From UBA1422 sp041752735 (GTDB taxonomy: Bacteria; Bacillota; Clostridia; Peptostreptococcales; Anaerovoracaceae): a stretch of DNA of 33,432 nt. The stretch is taken from positions 1 to 33,432 of the forward strand of contig JBGSVW010000002.1 of the NCBI GenBank assembly GCA_041752735.1, written 5' to 3'. Positions 32,178-33,432 of this stretch are shown here, piece by piece. A program made the translations under genes and the position numbers. The notes beneath the pieces were generated by a model that did not search any database, had not been told where the DNA came from, and saw only the letters and a list, made by a program, of their open reading frames with translations. Position 1 is the first letter of the stretch; every line of letters begins with the position of its first letter.

Positions 32178-33432
32178 TTGGACTGGAAAAAAGTTTATGA
32201 AGAAAAAATATGCACAGCTGCAGAAGCGGTAGATTGCATACAATCCGGCGACAGAGTCGTCTTTGCCCATTGTGTGGGTGAACCCAAAGCCATGGTAGAA
32301 GCCCTGGTCGATAAGAAAGAGCAATACCGAAATGTTACCATCTCTCATATGGTATCCCTTGGAAAAGGGGAATATACATGGCCGGAGAACAAAGAGCATT
32401 TTACGTTTGAAGGCTGGTTCACCGGACCACCCACCAGAAAGAGTATCGAACAGGGACATGGAGAATTCGTTCCTGTCTTTTTCCACGAAGTGCCTGTTAA
32501 TATCCGCAAAGGTATTTTCCCGGTGGATGTTGCCATGGTTATGGTTTCTCCTCCCGATGAAAACGGATTTTGCTGCACAGGTGTTTCCAGCGATTACACT
32601 ATGCAGGCTATGAAATCGGCAAAGATTGTATTGGCAGAAGTTAATGATCAAGTCCCTGTCACCAATGGTGATGTGTTGGTTCATGTCAACGATGTGGCCC
32701 ATTTCGTTCTTGACAATCATCCGCTGGCGACCATTCCACTGCCTAAGATTTCAGAAGTTGAAGAAGCAATCGGCAAAAATTGTGCATCCCTCATTGAAGA
32801 TGGATCCACTTTGCAGTTGGGCATAGGAGCTATTCCCGATGCGGTTCTTTCTCAGTTGAAAGAAAAGAAGGACCTTGGAATACATTCCGAGATGATTTCT
32901 GACGGCGTGGTTGACTTGTATGAGGCAGGCGTCATTAATAACAGCAAAAAGACCCTGCACCCCGGAATAATGGTCGTGACATTCCTGATGGGAACCAAAA
33001 GGCTATATGACTTTGCCAACAAAAATCCCGACATCTTGATGAAGCCGGTTGACTATGTGAACCATCCTTCCATTGTTGCACAAAACAGCAACATGGTTAG
33101 TATCAACGCTTGTATTGAAGTGGACTTCATGGGACAAGTAGTATCAGATTCCATTGGAACCAGGCAGTTTTCAGGGGTAGGTGGCCAAGTAGACTTTGTC
33201 CGTGGTGCTTCTATGAGTCATGACGGCAGAGGTAAGGCAATCATTGCGATGCCTTCTTCCACCGTAATGAAGGATGGCACCCGTGTCTCCAAAGTCGTGC
33301 CATATATTACCCATGGCGCAGCAGTCACCACATCCAGAAACGATGTGGATTATGTTGTAACCGAATACGGAATCGCACCAATGAAAGGGGTATCCCTCAA
33401 ACATAGAGCGCGTAACCTGATTCGAATTGCCC
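32178..33432 (+). CDS. abfT: 4-Hydroxybutyrate CoA-transferase, 3' end beyond the window (TTG start)
   Basis: AbfT moves CoA from acetyl-CoA or butyryl-CoA to 4-hydroxybutyrate, feeding AbfD. The reading frame begins at TTG 32178 (MDWKKVYEEK), ten bases after GGAGG at 32163-32167, and stays open to the window edge, 418 codons; the family is about 438, so only the last 20 or so are missing. Family marks: FAHCVGEP, SPPDENGFCCTGVSSDY, LQLGIGAIPDAVL around 212-224, the catalytic glutamate E238 in IHSEMISDGVVDL, FSGVGGQVDFVRGA and VVTEYGIA. The TTG start is in the same register as the known AbfT N terminus. Partial. Confidence 0.96.
   Translation, partial: MDWKKVYEEKICTAAEAVDCIQSGDRVVFAHCVGEPKAMVEALVDKKEQYRNVTISHMVSLGKGEYTWPENKEHFTFEGWFTGPPTRKSIEQGHGEFVPVFFHEVPVNIRKGIFPVDVAMVMVSPPDENGFCCTGVSSDYTMQAMKSAKIVLAEVNDQVPVTNGDVLVHVNDVAHFVLDNHPLATIPLPKISEVEEAIGKNCASLIEDGSTLQLGIGAIPDAVLSQLKEKKDLGIHSEMISDGVVDLYEAGVINNSKKTLHPGIMVVTFLMGTKRLYDFANKNPDILMKPVDYVNHPSIVAQNSNMVSINACIEVDFMGQVVSDSIGTRQFSGVGGQVDFVRGASMSHDGRGKAIIAMPSSTVMKDGTRVSKVVPYITHGAAVTTSRNDVDYVVTEYGIAPMKGVSLKHRARNLIRIA

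Noticed and set aside
1..33432. CRISPR array, prophage, insertion sequence, tRNA or rRNA
   Set aside because: No regularly spaced repeats, no integrase or transposase, no terminal inverted repeats around genes, and no tRNA or rRNA sequence pattern was seen on either strand.

Overview
The window (about 33.4 kb, moderate GC) reads as chromosome from an anaerobic, low-to-moderate-GC Gram-positive of the class Clostridia. Strong AGGAGG-type ribosome binding sites, clostridial housekeeping gene orders, an oxygen-sensitive 4-hydroxybutyryl-CoA dehydratase and a ferredoxin-fused electron-transfer flavoprotein support this. The AbfD and AbfT proteins look very much like the characterised Clostridium aminobutyricum enzymes as I remember them, so a 4-aminobutyrate/4-hydroxybutyrate-fermenting relative (Anaerovorax/Aminipila-like) is my best guess. 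No phage, transposon, CRISPR, rRNA or tRNA was seen, and no gene-free stretch exceeds about 210 bases.

Layout. 1-2531: nrdR, cmk and a DUF1015 gene, one transcription direction. 2532-10501: radC, then the cell-elongation block mreB-mreC-mreD-PBP2-minD, facing a convergent rodA. 10502-14615: rny, then a cysteine desulfurase and thiI, the sulfur-relay pair for tRNA 4-thiouridine. 14616-18139: a Rex-like operator, an acyl-CoA (butyryl-CoA) dehydrogenase, etfB and a ferredoxin-etfA fusion, closed by a strong terminator. 18140-27653: prmA-rsmE, convergent maf and a class A PBP, then comEC-holA and a NimA-like flavoprotein. 27654-29929 (minus strand): a crotonase, a thiamine transporter gene (thiT) behind a TPP riboswitch, and thiamine pyrophosphokinase. 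29930-33432: a small NifU-domain protein, abfD, a small cysteine-rich protein of unknown function, and abfT, which runs off the right edge.

How it fits together. The catabolic genes form a coherent route: AbfT makes 4-hydroxybutyryl-CoA, AbfD dehydrates and isomerises it to crotonyl-CoA, Bcd with the EtfAB complex reduces crotonyl-CoA to butyryl-CoA (probably bifurcating electrons to ferredoxin), and the crotonase can hydrate crotonyl-CoA toward acetyl-CoA. The least explained element is the 94-residue protein with CGGC and CTNCC motifs locked between abfD and abfT. The abfD promoter region also carries two dyads, one of them a 14-bp near-perfect inverted repeat. Other regulatory points are a NrdR-box-like site in the nrdR promoter, opposed rodA/rny promoters sharing one -10 element, an apparently leaderless thiN, and a TPP riboswitch that looks able to hide the thiT Shine-Dalgarno.
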